A stretch of 64,000 nucleotides of DNA. It comes from Melieria omissa (Eukaryota; Arthropoda; Insecta; Diptera; Ulidiidae). Location: NCBI GenBank assembly GCA_963971225.1, contig OZ020269.1:76670450-76734449 (forward strand), in the 5' to 3' direction. Shown here piece by piece: positions 22,328 through 33,125 of the stretch. Each line of letters opens with the position of its first letter. Within the stretch, counting starts at the first letter, position 1. The translations under genes and the position numbers were made by a program. The notes under the pieces were generated by a model. It saw only the letters and a list, made by a program, of their open reading frames with translations, was not told where the DNA came from and did not search any database.

Positions 22328-23852
22328 ATGGTGAAATTCGAGCTGCTGAAGGTGGACCAGCTGAAGAAGGAGCTGGCTGCCTGGAATTTGCCGACTGCTG
22401 GCGGAAAGGTGGAGTTGCAGTTGCGCTTGCGAGAAGCATGTGAGGAACGGGGCGTCGATTGGACTGTGCACGAGTTCGCGCAAGAACAAGAGGCGTCGGC
22501 CAAAATGGAGGAATCGCCTGCAGGTGCGGCGTCGATGCAAAGTACGACTGCAGCGGCTGCGCCGCCACAAGCAATGGACATGAGCCAGCTAATGGTTGCA
22601 CTTAAAGGCATGTTCGAGACTTCCAACCGTGAAATGGCAGCGAAAATGGAAACTGCGAATCAAGAGATGGCAGCGAAGCTGGAAACTACGAATCTCGAAA
22701 TTTCGGCAAAAGTCGAGACAGCAAATCGAGAAATGTCAGCGAAGCTGGAAACTACGAATCTCGAAATTTCGGCAAGAGTCGAGACTGCAAATCGAGAAAT
22801 GGCGGAAAATTCTGCGCGCATAGAGCAGAAGGTGGAGGAAATTTCCAATAGCCTGAATGTGAAAGTTGAGCATCTCGAGACGCGAATAGACGATTGGGAC
22901 AAACGAGTTGACGAAATGGGTGAATCCCTGAATAGACGAGTTGACAACCTGGATGAGTCCTTGAACAAACGAGTTGACAGCCTGGAAGATTCGATGCACA
23001 GAAAGATAGACGAACGGTTTCGAGAGGTACAGCCACGAGAATGTTTGCCACCGGTTCAGGACGGTTTTGCTGCCAGAACGGAAGTGCCTACTTATGATGG
23101 TGCTGCGCCGTTCGACACATTTAAATTGCAATTCGACTTGGCTGCTTTGGAAAATCAGTGGACAGATATCAGGAAAGGTCGGAGGTTGGCACTGGCGCTG
23201 AAAGGTCCTGCGGCTGAGGTAATCAAATCAGTTCCAGAATGTTTAAGAAGTGATTACGGTGCCATCATGAGGGCATTAGCAGCGAAGTATAGCAACGAGC
23301 ACAACAATGCGCTATACTACTGTGAGCCGAAGAACCGCAAGCAAAGAGCCAACGAGGCGCTGCAGACATATGCAGCAGACATATGCAGCAGACATTGAGC
23401 AGCTCGTACAGTTGTGCTACCCAAAATTTGGTGCTGATGATCTCGAGAGGATGAAGATTGAGTCGTTTGTTGAAGGTCTTCATGATCCAGAAACACGTCG
23501 CAGTGCGCTGATGATGGGCAAGCCAACATTTAAGGAAACGGTGACCAGCGCGATGACATATGAAGCGGCATGGATGGGGAGCACTCGGTATGCACCTGCA
23601 AGGATACGCCAGATTCAGGCGGACAACGACATTCCGATCCAGGCCATAAGCTCGGAGATACCGGACAGGCCACGGGTGGTCTCCTCTAAAGTTGTTTGCT
23701 GGATATGTGGTAAGCAGGGCCACATATCACGAGACTGCCGCCAACGAAAGAGGCGTTCCCGTTCTCGATCGCAATCGCCTGAAGCGAGGAATACTGACAA
23801 TCGAGGCTCAGCCAACAAGCGCAGGGCTGAGGACGAGGAGCCGTTAAACTAA
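22328..23852 (+). pseudogene. Gypsy gag, duplicated copy
   Basis: Same gene as 25889-27413, including the same 13-bp internal duplication near 23363-23388 that shifts the frame. It is followed by a protease fragment that ends at the duplication junction at 24096, so this copy has no RT, RNase H or integrase. Confidence 0.9.
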
Positions 23853-24096
23853 AACAGGTCAGCCCAAAGGGGCGTGAGCTGATCCCCACAATCTGCCGCC
23901 CCACCATCCTTGTCTCACAGCTGAAACGACAGCCCAGCAGCTTGACAATTGAAGGAAGGATAGATGGAAAGTTGTTCGTGTTGACACTGGATACTGGAGC
24001 GTCATATTCGATCATAAAAAGGAAGTTTTTACGCTGGACCTGAAGGAAAATGTGCTGAGATATGCCAACGTTGAATTCCCGCTGCGCACCGGCTAT

Positions 24097-25018
24097 ATAA
24101 GATGCGTGTATTCATTTTATCGAACGCTTTCATGAAATTTTTGATTTTTGCAACGTTTTACCGACCGTTGGGCCATAGTGCAACGGCAGCAATCTCTACT
24201 TGAGGCACTCATTTAGGTACATTTCAGCATTCAGGGGCTTGTCCGTGAAGAATGGAGTCAACATTTTTTCACACTTGCATATTGCTTGCCAAACAAGAAT
24301 CTTATTGCCAAATTTTTCGCCAAAAATTTATTTGTCAGCTTTTGGAATTTCACTGCCTTTCGGAACTGCGTAGAATTGGGGTCCTGGCAGCGTTTTGTAG
24401 TCCAATTTCACGTATGTTTCGTCGTCCATTATGATGCAATAAAATTTTTGCCTACAAATATAGTCGTAAAATTTTCGGGATCTGGTTTTCACCTGCGCGA
24501 CTTGCTGAGTGCTTCGTTTTGGCTCCCTTTGCTTTCTATATGTTCCCAACTGGTTTCTCTTCTTGGCACGTTGGACCATTCCTGCACTCGTTCCGGCTTT
24601 TTTTGCGCAATCGCGTACGGATATCTCCTTATTTTTTTTAAATAAGGCACATATCTTAGTATCTAGCAATGGTTGGGACGCACCCTTTTGACGACCTTGT
24701 CCTGGAAAATCCTCAAGTGTGCAATGTGTAGTATACCGGCGAATGGTTTTTGTACAGCGAACAGGCTAACATTTGCTTCTTTTGCTAGTTTTCTATACGA
24801 CATTCCTTTGGTTGATGCTCATTTGGACAAAATTTCCTGACGAAGTTTTGCGGAAAGTCCTCTCATTTTTAAGCGTTGCGATATACTACAACAAATTTTT
24901 CACGAAAATAACAATTTGAACCTCTAGAATCTAAAAACCGATTATCCTGAGCAACCAGCATTGCATAGCCCACTTTATATGATTTTTAAAGTGTATTTAT
25001 AATTTTCGATACAGTCCT
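24097..25018 (-). pseudogene. DD37E transposase N-terminal part, duplicated copy
   Basis: Second copy of the 20538-21459 segment, with the transposase N-terminal half and the right terminal repeat ending at 25018 (TA at 25019-25020). It differs from unit 1 by a Ser-to-Pro change and an Ala-to-Gly change in the coding part. Confidence 0.88.
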
Positions 25019-25376
25019 TAATAACATCGTTTGAATATGTCTCTAACATGTCATTATTTAAGTTTTCATTGACTCATTATCAAAAATCACCCTTGTGTCT
25101 AGAACAGTGCATTTTACACCAAAAGCATCTCTGACCTCCGATGATTTGGTGCTTAATTTGCGAAATGCAAATCGGGTTGACCCTGGATGGCTGCTAAATG
25201 TGCAGCTGCACATAATAACATAACAAATAACATAAAAACATAACAATGTTTAGAAAATGTATGCATTTTTTATTGAAATAATTGACAATTATGAAAATAA
25301 TAACATGCATCGAGAAAATGTATGTATTTTCTATTGAAATGATTGACAATTATGAAAATAACAACATGCATCGTAT

Positions 25377-25801
25377 TGTAACGATAAGACAGTCTGTCGC
25401 TGTGCAAAGCAACCCTGCCGCTTCGCGCCGTGCCATAATTGAATGTGGCAACGACGGCCGCGATAATAACTTTTAGTCCAATCTGGCAACAATGGTCGCG
25501 ATCATCAGGGAAGCATTTAGTCCACTCCGGAATGTGCGGGAACGATCTGCGCGATGGCCGGACAGAGTATAAAAGGTGGCCGGAGGCGGGCAACGAGTCA
25601 GTCTGGTTTTGACAAGTGAAGTTGCCACACGGAATAATTAAGCAAATACTTAAGTGTACGAACAGTAAAGTGTAAACTGTGAATAATAAAGTGACTGTTG
25701 GTGTATTTTATTGTCTGCGTTTAAGAAACTGACTGTGTTTTATTTTCAAATCACACAATCCAGAGATACGTGACAGCCCACTAGACTTAGTATTCGGAAC
25801 A
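25377..25801 (+). repeat. Gypsy 5' LTR
   Basis: A 425-bp LTR, TGTAACG...GGAACA. It differs from the 3' LTR at about four positions by eye (third base, two bases near the end, and one private T in the CGAACAGTAAAG stretch). Confidence 0.93.
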
Positions 25802-25803
25802 TT

Positions 25804-25822
25804 TGGTGTCAGAAGTGGGATT
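25804..25822 (+). promoter_or_regulatory. Primer-binding site, tRNA-Leu type
   Basis: TGGTGTCAGAAGTGGGATT begins two bases after the LTR. It is complementary to the 3' acceptor and T-stem of insect tRNA-Leu, the primer used by the Mdg3/blastopia lineage. The duplicated copy is at 22245-22263. Confidence 0.75.
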
Positions 25823-25888
25823 GTGGAAAATTGAAGATAAAAAAAAAAAAAAAAAAAACTAAAGAAATAAAATTATAAAAGCACGGAC

Positions 25889-27413
25889 ATGGTGAAATTC
25901 GAGCTGCTGAAGGTGGACCAGCTGAAGAAGGAGCTGGCTGCCTGGAATTTGCCGACTGCTGGCGGAAAGGTGGAGTTGCAGTTGCGCTTGCGAGAAGCAT
26001 GTGAGGAACGGGGCGTCGATTGGACTGTGCACGAGTTCGCGCAAGAACAAGAGGCGTCGGCCAAAATGGAGGAATCGCCTGCAGGTGCGGCGTCGATGCA
26101 AAGTACGACTGCAGCGGCTGCGCCGCCACAAGCAATGGACATGAGCCAGCTAATGGTTGCACTTAAAGGCATGTTCGAGACTTCCAACCGTGAAATGGCA
26201 GCGAAAATGGAAACTGCGAATCAAGAGATGGCAGCGAAGCTGGAAACTACGAATCTCGAAATTTCGGCAAAAGTCGAGACAGCAAATCGAGAAATGTCAG
26301 CGAAGCTGGAAACTACGAATCTCGAAATTTCGGCAAGAGTCGAGACTGCAAATCGAGAAATGGCGGAAAATTCTGCGCGCATAGAGCAGAAGGTGGAGGA
26401 AATTTCCAATAGCCTGAATGTGAAAGTTGAGCATCTCGAGACGCGAATAGACGATTGGGACAAACGAGTTGACGAAATGGGTGAATCCCTGAATAGACGA
26501 GTTGACAACCTGGATGAGTCCTTGAACAAACGAGTTGACAGCCTGGAAGATTCGATGCACAGAAAGATAGACGAACGGTTTCGAGAGGTACAGCCACGAG
26601 AATGTTTGCCACCGGTTCAGGACGGTTTTGCTGCCAGAACGGAAGTGCCTACTTATGATGGTGCTGCGCCGTTCGACACATTTAAATTGCAATTCGACTT
26701 GGCTGCTTTGGAAAATCAGTGGACAGATATCAGGAAAGGTCGGAGGTTGGCACTGGCGCTGAAAGGTCCTGCGGCTGAGGTAATCAAATCAGTTCCAGAA
26801 TGTTTAAGAAGTGATTACGGTGCCATCATGAGGGCATTAGCAGCGAAGTATAGCAACGAGCACAACAATGCGCTATACTACTGTGAGCCGAAGAACCGCA
26901 AGCAAAGAGCCAACGAGGCGCTGCAGACATATGCAGCAGACATATGCAGCAGACATTGAGCAGCTCGTACAGTTGTGCTACCCAAAATTTGGTGCTGATG
27001 ATCTCGAGAGGATGAAGATTGAGTCGTTTGTTGAAGGTCTTCATGATCCAGAAACACGTCGCAGTGCGCTGATGATGGGCAAGCCAACATTTAAGGAAAC
27101 GGTGACCAGCGCGATGACATATGAAGCGGCATGGATGGGGAGCACTCGGTATGCACCTGCAAGGATACGCCAGATTCAGGCGGACAACGACATTCCGATC
27201 CAGGCCATAAGCTCGGAGATACCGGACAGGCCACGGGTGGTCTCCTCTAAAGTTGTTTGCTGGATATGTGGTAAGCAGGGCCACATATCACGAGACTGCC
27301 GCCAACGAAAGAGGCGTTCCCGTTCTCGATCGCAATCGCCTGAAGCGAGGAATACTGACAATCGAGGCTCAGCCAACAAGCGCAGGGCTGAGGACGAGGA
27401 GCCGTTAAACTAA
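25889..27413 (+). pseudogene. Gypsy gag (SAP domain, coiled coil, zinc knuckle), frameshifted
   Basis: The N-terminus has a SAP-like DNA-binding motif (LKVDQLKKELAAWNLPT...). It is followed by a long series of about 11-residue repeats (METANREMAAK, LETTNLEISAK and variants) predicted to form a coiled coil (residues about 95-235). The capsid-like part follows, and a CCHC zinc knuckle CWICGKQGHISRDC then an Arg/Ser-rich tail ending at 27413. A 13-bp direct duplication (ACATATGCAGCAG twice, near 26924-26949) shifts the frame, giving a stop at 26957-26959. The same lesion is in the other copy. Confidence 0.9.
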
Positions 27414-27429
27414 AACAGGTCAGCCCAAA

Positions 27430-29856
27430 GGGGCGTGAGCTGATCCCCACAATCTGCCGCCCCACCATCCTTGTCTCACAGCTGAAACGACAGCCCAGCA
27501 GCTTGACAATTGAAGGAAGGATAGATGGAAAGTTGTTCGTGTTGACACTGGATACTGGAGCGTCATATTCGATCATAAAAAGGAAGTTTTTACGCTGGAC
27601 CTGAAGGAAAATGTGCTGAGATATGCCAACGTTGAATTCCCGCTGCGCACCGGCTATGAGCGAAGCGTGGCGGTACGGAAGGTTGTATCGTGTCAACACA
27701 GGAGGATACCAGCGAATTCTGAGGCGATTGTGTGGGCAAAGGTGGACGAGGACGATGGGACGAGTCGGCTGTGGGTAGTAGAAGCACCGAAACAAGGACA
27801 CGACAACATCATCATCGGACGTACATTAGTGGAACCTAAAAATGGCAGAATACCAGTCAGAATACTGAACCCCCTGAATGCACCCAGATATGTCAGGAAA
27901 GATGAGGTAATCGGCGAGTGTAAGGAATCTGTAGCAGTGGTCAATTGCGAGAGTAGCCCACCTGGAGGTAATAAGAAGAGCGGTTTTAACATGGACGCCA
28001 TACCGCAGGAGAACCAGTGGAGCAGCGAGTTGGCGGCCAAGCAGAAACAGAAGGCGAGGTCACTCCTGCAGCACTATGGGTCAATTTTTGCGGCAGAAGC
28101 AGGCGGAAGAACAGCCATAGTGAAGCACAACATCGACACCGGAAGTGCAAAACCGATTCGCCAACCGCCAAGACGAGTTCCTCTGGCCAAGAGGGAGGAG
28201 GTCACCAATTTGATCGAGAACATGCGGAAAGACAAGGTCATAGAGCCTTCTTCGGGCCCCTGGTGCTCGCCGGTCGTGCTAGTCAAGAAAAAAGATGGCA
28301 GTACCCGGTTTTGTGTGGACTATCGTAAGCTCAATGATGTGACCAAGAAGGACAGTTATCCACTACCTCGGATCGATGACACCCTGGACACACTGTCAGG
28401 CACGCAGTGGTTCTCCACGCTCGACTTACGCAGCGGCTATTGGCAGGTAGAGCTTGCAGACAAGGACAAGGAGAAAACGGCTTTCAGTGTTGGCGATGGT
28501 TTGTGGCAGTTCACCGTCATGCCGTTTGGACTCTGCAACGCACCAGCAACATTCGAGCGGCTAATGGAACGCGTGCTAAAAGGGCTGCATTGGCGGACCC
28601 ACGACGACATAATCGTAATGGGTAAAAGCTTCGACGACCACCTGGGAAAGCTGAAGGAGGTATTTGAGCGGATACAAAAAGCCGGGCTTAAACTCAACCC
28701 AAAGAAGTGCTCGCTGTTCCAAAAGGAGGTCAAGTATCTGGGTCATAAGGTTTCCGCCCGCGGAGTCCATACGGATGAAGGCAAAATCACGGCGGTGAAG
28801 GAGTGGCCCCGGCCACGCAATCTACACGAACTCCGCAGTTTCCTGGGCCTGTCCACATACTACCGCCGATTTGTTTCGGGATTCGCGAACATAGCCAGCA
28901 GCCTGCACAAACTGACGAAAAAGGGCCAAGCTTTCGAGTGGAACGAGGAGCAGGAACAGGCTTTTGCACGTCTGAAGGAAAAACTGTGCAGTACCCCAAT
29001 TCTGGCCTTCCCCGTGCCTGGGGAGATGTTTGTGCTGGATACAGATGCAAGCGGGAGTAGTATTGGCGGTGTGCTATCACAGATAATAGACGGCCAGGAA
29101 CAAGTGATAGCGTACTACAGTAGGGTTTTATCGAAACCGGAACGCAATTACTGTGTGACCCGGAGAGAACTGCTGGCGGTATTGGACTACGTGAAACACT
29201 TCCACAAATATCTGTATGGACAAAAGTTTCGCCTGCGCACAGGTCGTGCGGCATTGAGATGGCTCCTGAACTTTAAAGATCCTGAAGGGCAATTGGCGCG
29301 GTGGATCGGGCGACTGCAGAGCTACGACTACACGATAGAGCATCGCAAGGGCAGTAGCCATGGAAATGCCGATGCCTTGTCCCGCCGTCCGTGCAAAGTC
29401 GAATGCAGGCAATGCTCGCGAGCCGAAAGCAAAGAACAGATAGTGGACGTCCGGTTGGTCAGCGTCATGCCAGAGGAAGAGTGGTCTGCGGAGAGGCTAC
29501 AAAAAGACCAGCATGAGGATGCGGATCTTGCAAAAATCGTCGAAGGCAAGGAGCAAGGCGCACGTCCAGACTGGCAGGAGATGGCTGGTGAAAGCCCGAT
29601 CGCTAAGGCTTACTGGGCACAGTGGAAAAGTCTGCGGCTGAAGGAAGGCTGCCTGTACCACGAATGGGAGAGCGCGGATGGTCGTACCAGCAACCCCCTA
29701 ATGGTAGTGCCGAAAAGCAGAATCAACGAGGTCATCGAGGCATACCATAACGACTCCAGTGGAGGGCACCTAGGCATCACCAAAACCGTCGCCAAAATAA
29801 AAAGGAATAAGATTCTACTGGGTAGGATGTCAGGAGTCTGTAGCCGAGTGGATTAA
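27430..29856 (+). pseudogene. Gypsy pol: protease, RT and RNase H, defective
   Basis: The protease active site LDTGAS is at about 27547-27564; a frame change near 27580-27600 separates it from the long frame 27613-29856. The RT motifs are visible (FCVDYRKLNDVT, TLDLRSGYWQVE, MPFGLCNAPATF), but the YxDD box is damaged: at 28597-28611 the sequence reads T-H-D-D-I-I, so the aromatic residue and residues before it are missing without a frameshift. RNase H has DTDASGSSIGG and the catalytic Glu region, but at 29242-29247 Gly-Arg stands where Asp-His is normal. The frame ends at 29856 by a frameshift inside the integrase zinc-finger region. Confidence 0.92.
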
Positions 29857-30817
29857 GAGCTGCGACCGATGTTCAGCCGCGAAAGGGCCGACAAGAAAAT
29901 CTCGAGGCCGCATGCAGCAGTACAATATGGGAGCGCCCTTCGAGCGGATTGCTATGGACGTCGCCGGCCCATTCCCAACTAGCACTCAAGGCAACAAATA
30001 TGTGCTGGTTGTAATGAATTACTTCAGCAAATGGCCCGAAGTGTACCCTATTCCTAACCAGGAGGCCACCACGATCTCGGAAAAGCTGGTAAACAACTGG
30101 GTAGCCAGGTTCGGAGTTCCGTTGGAGTTGCACTCAGATCAAGGCCGGAATTTCGAGTCTGCGGTATTCAAGGAAGTGTGTGAGCTGCTGGGGATAAAGA
30201 AAACGCGTACCACTCCTTTGCACCCACAGTCCGACGGTATGGTGGAACGCTTTAACCGGACACTGGAGGAATACCTGCGGAAAGTGGTAGGCAGGAATCA
30301 AAAGGATTGGGACACGCATATCCCCCTGTTCCTGATGGCGTATAGGTCAGCCCCGCACGACACGCCATCACTCACTCCAGCCCGAGCAGTGTTCGGCACA
30401 GAGTTGCGGTTACCCGCTGACTTGAAGTTCGGGGTAGTCAGCACGACGGGAGGCGCTAAGACGGACTACGTGGCCAATAAGCGGGCAGAACTGGAGGAAA
30501 TTCACCAATTTATAAGGGGCCGCACCAAACTGGTCAGCGATAAGGCGAAAGCCAGATACGATCCACGGGCCAACTCAGCAGGGTTCCAAGAAGGCGATTT
30601 GGTAATGCTCTACAACCCGCAGCGGAGGAAAGGTTTGTCTCCGAAACTTCAAGCGTCATGGGAAGGACCGTACGAAGTCGTGACTAGGATTAACGACGTG
30701 GTGTACCGGATTCAACGTTGCAGCAATAGAGGCGCTAAGCTGAAGGTAGTCCATTTGGAGCGTCTGGCGCCTCATCACAGCGGAGCCTCGGCACTTGTTC
30801 GGGACGAACAAGTCTAA
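29857..30817 (+). pseudogene. Gypsy integrase
   Basis: It continues the pol protein in another frame; the open part with Met is 29912-30817. The HHCC zinc finger straddles the frameshift. The catalytic D-D-E residues lie in AMDVAGPF, LHSDQGRNF and MVERFNRTLEEY, all present. The C-terminal region has the GDLVMLYNP and LSPKLQASWEGPY segment typical of Gypsy integrases (GPY/F module). Stop TAA at 30815-30817. Confidence 0.92.
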
Positions 30818-30828
30818 GTGGTGGGCAG

Positions 30829-31253
30829 TGAAACGATAAGACAGTCTGTCGCTGTGCAAAGCAACCCTGCCGCTTCGCGCCGTGCCATAATTGAATGTGG
30901 CAACGACGGCCGCGATAATAACTTTTAGTCCAATCTGGCAACAATGGTCGCGATCATCAGGGAAGCATTTAGTCCACTCCGGAATGTGCGGGAACGATCT
31001 GCGCGATGGCCGGACAGAGTATAAAAGGTGGCCGGAGGCGGGCAACGAGTCAGTCTGGTTTTGACAAGTGAAGTTGCCACACGGAATAATTAAGCAAATA
31101 CTTAAGTGTACGAACAGAAAAGTGTAAACTGTGAATAATAAAGTGACTGTTGGTGTATTTTATTGTCTGCGTTTAAGAAACTGACTGTGTTTTATTTTCA
31201 AATCACACAATCCAGAGATACGTGACAGCCCACTAGACTTAGTATTCCTAACA
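30829..31253 (+). repeat. Gypsy 3' LTR
   Basis: A 425-bp LTR, TGAAACG...CTAACA, followed by target copy GTAT (31254-31257). It carries the same TATAAAAG and AATAAA signals as the 5' LTRs. Confidence 0.94.
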
Positions 31254-31346
31254 GTATTAATACGCCTTTTTCTATTAATACGATAGACAAGCTACCTCTA
31301 AATTGCAACTTTGCGCTTTGTTCTAACTTCAACGCGACCAATCACT

Positions 31347-32068
31347 GACCCACCCTTTCGGACCTGAGACAACTGGTTCCCAAAATTTATTGGTTTTTCA
31401 ACTGGTTTTTTGTAAGAGCCTATTTACACGAAGGCTTTTTCCCCCTGCGTTTATTGCAACTCTCTTTTGAAGTTGCTGCGTAAATCTTCATGCATTTACA
31501 TGAAGACTTTTTACTTGCAACTTTGCTTGGCTTTTTGGACGTTTAAGCGGCCAATCTTCTTTCATTCACATTTTCGCGTAGTTTTTGATATTCTCATTAT
31601 TAAAAGAAAAATGGATTTAAACAAAGAAGAAATTATTGAAAATATTTTAGAAGTCACTGAAATGGCTATTAACTGCGCAAATTTAAATAATAGGGAAGAT
31701 GTAAATATAATTGTTAGCAAAGCGTCCGGCCGGTTTGAAATTTGAAGAAAAGTGCGAAAAACAGCAAAGCAAATGTCAAAAAACCCCTGGAATTCGCTGA
31801 CCGTGCGTGTTTGCCTACCCCGCTGACTTCTCACCACTTCTCGCCTTCAAACTCGTCACGCATGACTTTTAACGCAGGGGGAAAAGCCCTCGTGTAAATA
31901 GGCTCTAAGTAAATTTAACAATTAGTTGTTCAAGTGACTGTCAGCGACGCCACGTTAAAAGGGTAAGTTTGCTCCAAGGAAACGAGTCTGTTCTGAAGTC
32001 AGCTATGACTGACAAGCAACCAGTTGAAAAACTACATGGTTCAACCAGTCCCATTTCCTACAGGGCCA
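31347..32068. mobile_element. CCCTGTCGGACC-type repeat element, copy 2
   Basis: The ends CCCTTTCGGACCTGAG and, inverted, CCCTGTAGGAAATGGGAC are each followed by GTTTTTCAACTGG-like blocks. It matches both ends of 17058-17962. It is interrupted by the Harbinger MITE at 31416-31905, so its own body is only about 230 bp. Confidence 0.65.
31416..31905. mobile_element. Harbinger-type MITE, TAA duplication
   Basis: The inverted ends GAGCCTATTTACACGA and GAGCCTATTTACACGAGGGC continue into TTTTCCCCCTGCGTT on both sides, flanked by TAA (31413-31415 and 31906-31908). The 3-bp TWA duplication indicates PIF-Harbinger. A small ORF (31611-31745) beginning MDLNKEEIIENILEV may be the N-terminal remnant of its transposase; too short to be sure. 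Confidence 0.85.
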
Positions 32069-32174
32069 TGACACCTTACACAGATTGTGTATGTGAAATG
32101 CAAAAAATGGTCAACAAATTCGCTTCCCCTGCCAGTTTCGTATTACGTCATCACTGATAGTGTTGTGGTAATAC

Positions 32175-32922
32175 CATGATACAAATATTGAAGGTAGAAC
32201 CGCTGTAATTTGTTTTGACACTAAACGTGCTTATTGACGTTTCTCGTATTTGTCAAAAGCTTGGGTCGTGATGCCACTTCGTTGTAATACTAAATTAGGG
32301 CTATTTAAGGTTCTAAGTATTTTTAGATCTTTTTTTTAAATAAACACGAACATTTCAATGTGACTAGTACATTTTGTTTAGTAGTATTATTGACTGTTAG
32401 ACAAGCAACAACGCAATAAATAATACAAAGGTAAATTATTATGTAATTGTTTTTTTTTTTTAATTTCTTACTGATATTCATTTTTGTTTGTGTTTTCAAA
32501 TTGCTGTTTAAAAACCGTATCCGTTCGGCCTAAAAAAAAACGTTGCAAACACGTTGCTCTAAGACCGTTGATTTTGACTGTTAGTTAATAACTGTTCCAT
32601 GTAGTTTGGTGTTTCCACCAAACTTTCACCGTTAATATTGGTGAAAATGGTATTTAAAATTTGCAGGAATTCCGAAGTTGGCTTATGTAATCCTCCCTCT
32701 GAAAGGAGATTAACGTATGTATAATTTTTATCGCCGCCAGACACAAGACGCCTACACAAATACATTTCAATTTTGTTGACGTAAGAAAATGTTCAAGGGA
32801 TTTTCTAACAACAGTACGGTAGCACATTTTGAAAGAAGAACGTCAAAAAAACCTTTATTGTCAGATGTGCAACATGGCGGCTGAGAAGAAGCAACGGCTC
32901 TACCTTCTATTTTTGTATCATG
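32175..32922 (-). mobile_element. P-like transposon derivative, copy 3, with coding remnant
   Basis: The ends CATGATACAAATATTGAAGG and CATGATACAAAAATAGAAGG (inverted) are flanked by GGTAATAC at 32167-32174 and 32923-32930, a perfect 8-bp duplication. The terminal sequence resembles Drosophila P-element ends (CATGAT start, AAGGT block). The minus-strand interior carries a P-transposase C-terminal fragment. Confidence 0.9.
32559..32765 (-). pseudogene. P-type transposase C-terminal fragment
   Basis: The 68-codon minus-strand frame contains YLCRRLVSGGDKNYTYVN followed by LLSEGGLHKPTSEFLQILN. This resembles the segment near the C-terminus of P-element/THAP9 transposases (R-GGL--P---F). The catalytic domains and THAP zinc finger are missing. 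Its presence is what links this terminal-repeat family to the P superfamily. Confidence 0.7.
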
Positions 32923-32989
32923 GGTAATACTACCACATAATGTACTTTGCGGCAACACTGCCACATAGTGTACCACTGACAGCTCGATA

Positions 32990-33085
32990 AGAGTCGCGTT
33001 ACTTAGGATTTACTTTGACGGAAGTTTCGCTGCTTAGGATTTCCTTTGGAGTCGCGCTACTTAGGATTTACTTTGCTGTTCATTT
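32990..33085. repeat. Short tandem GAGTCGCG...TTAGGATTTACTTTG
   Basis: Three degenerate units of about 31 bp share CTTAGGATTTACTTTG-like sequence. Non-coding. Confidence 0.55.
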
Positions 33086-33125
33086 ACCTTCGTACCAAAA
33101 GCCGTTGTTGATTTATCCGGAAGGA

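Larger units (their letters stand above)
20538..24096. repeat. Tandem segmental duplication, unit 1
   Basis: This 3559-bp block is repeated directly downstream at 24097-27657. It starts inside the broken DD37E region and ends inside the Gypsy protease region. Differences from unit 2 are few: for example 20784 (a/g), 21029 (g/c), 21315-21317 (two changes), 22106 (a/t) and two extra A in the run near 22280. Confidence 0.95.
24097..27657. repeat. Tandem segmental duplication, unit 2
   Basis: Second unit (3561 bp) of the direct duplication. The junction GGCTAT|ATAAGATG at 24096/24097 has no clear microhomology. After 27657 the sequence continues uninterrupted into the rest of the Gypsy pol gene, so this unit contains the contiguous 5' half of the retrotransposon. 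Confidence 0.95.
25377..31253 (+). mobile_element. Gypsy-group LTR retrotransposon
   Basis: Contiguous element with LTRs at 25377-25801 and 30829-31253, a 4-bp target duplication GTAT (25373-25376 and 31254-31257), a tRNA-Leu-type primer-binding site, gag, and pol in the order protease, RT, RNase H, integrase. There is no env-like frame: integrase ends only 11 bp before the 3' LTR, after a short purine-rich stretch. The tRNA-Leu primer and gag layout suggest the Mdg3/blastopia side of the Gypsy group (inference). LTRs are nearly identical, so insertion was recent, yet the genes are broken. Confidence 0.95.

Noticed and set aside
22149..29412. Long minus-strand ORFs opposite gag and pol
   Set aside because: They mirror the plus-strand coding sequence and have no domain signatures. 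They are shadows.
30817..30829. Search for an env-like gene in the Gypsy element
   Set aside because: Only 11 bp separate integrase from the 3' LTR, so there is no room for env. The element is a plain retrotransposon, not an errantivirus-type one.
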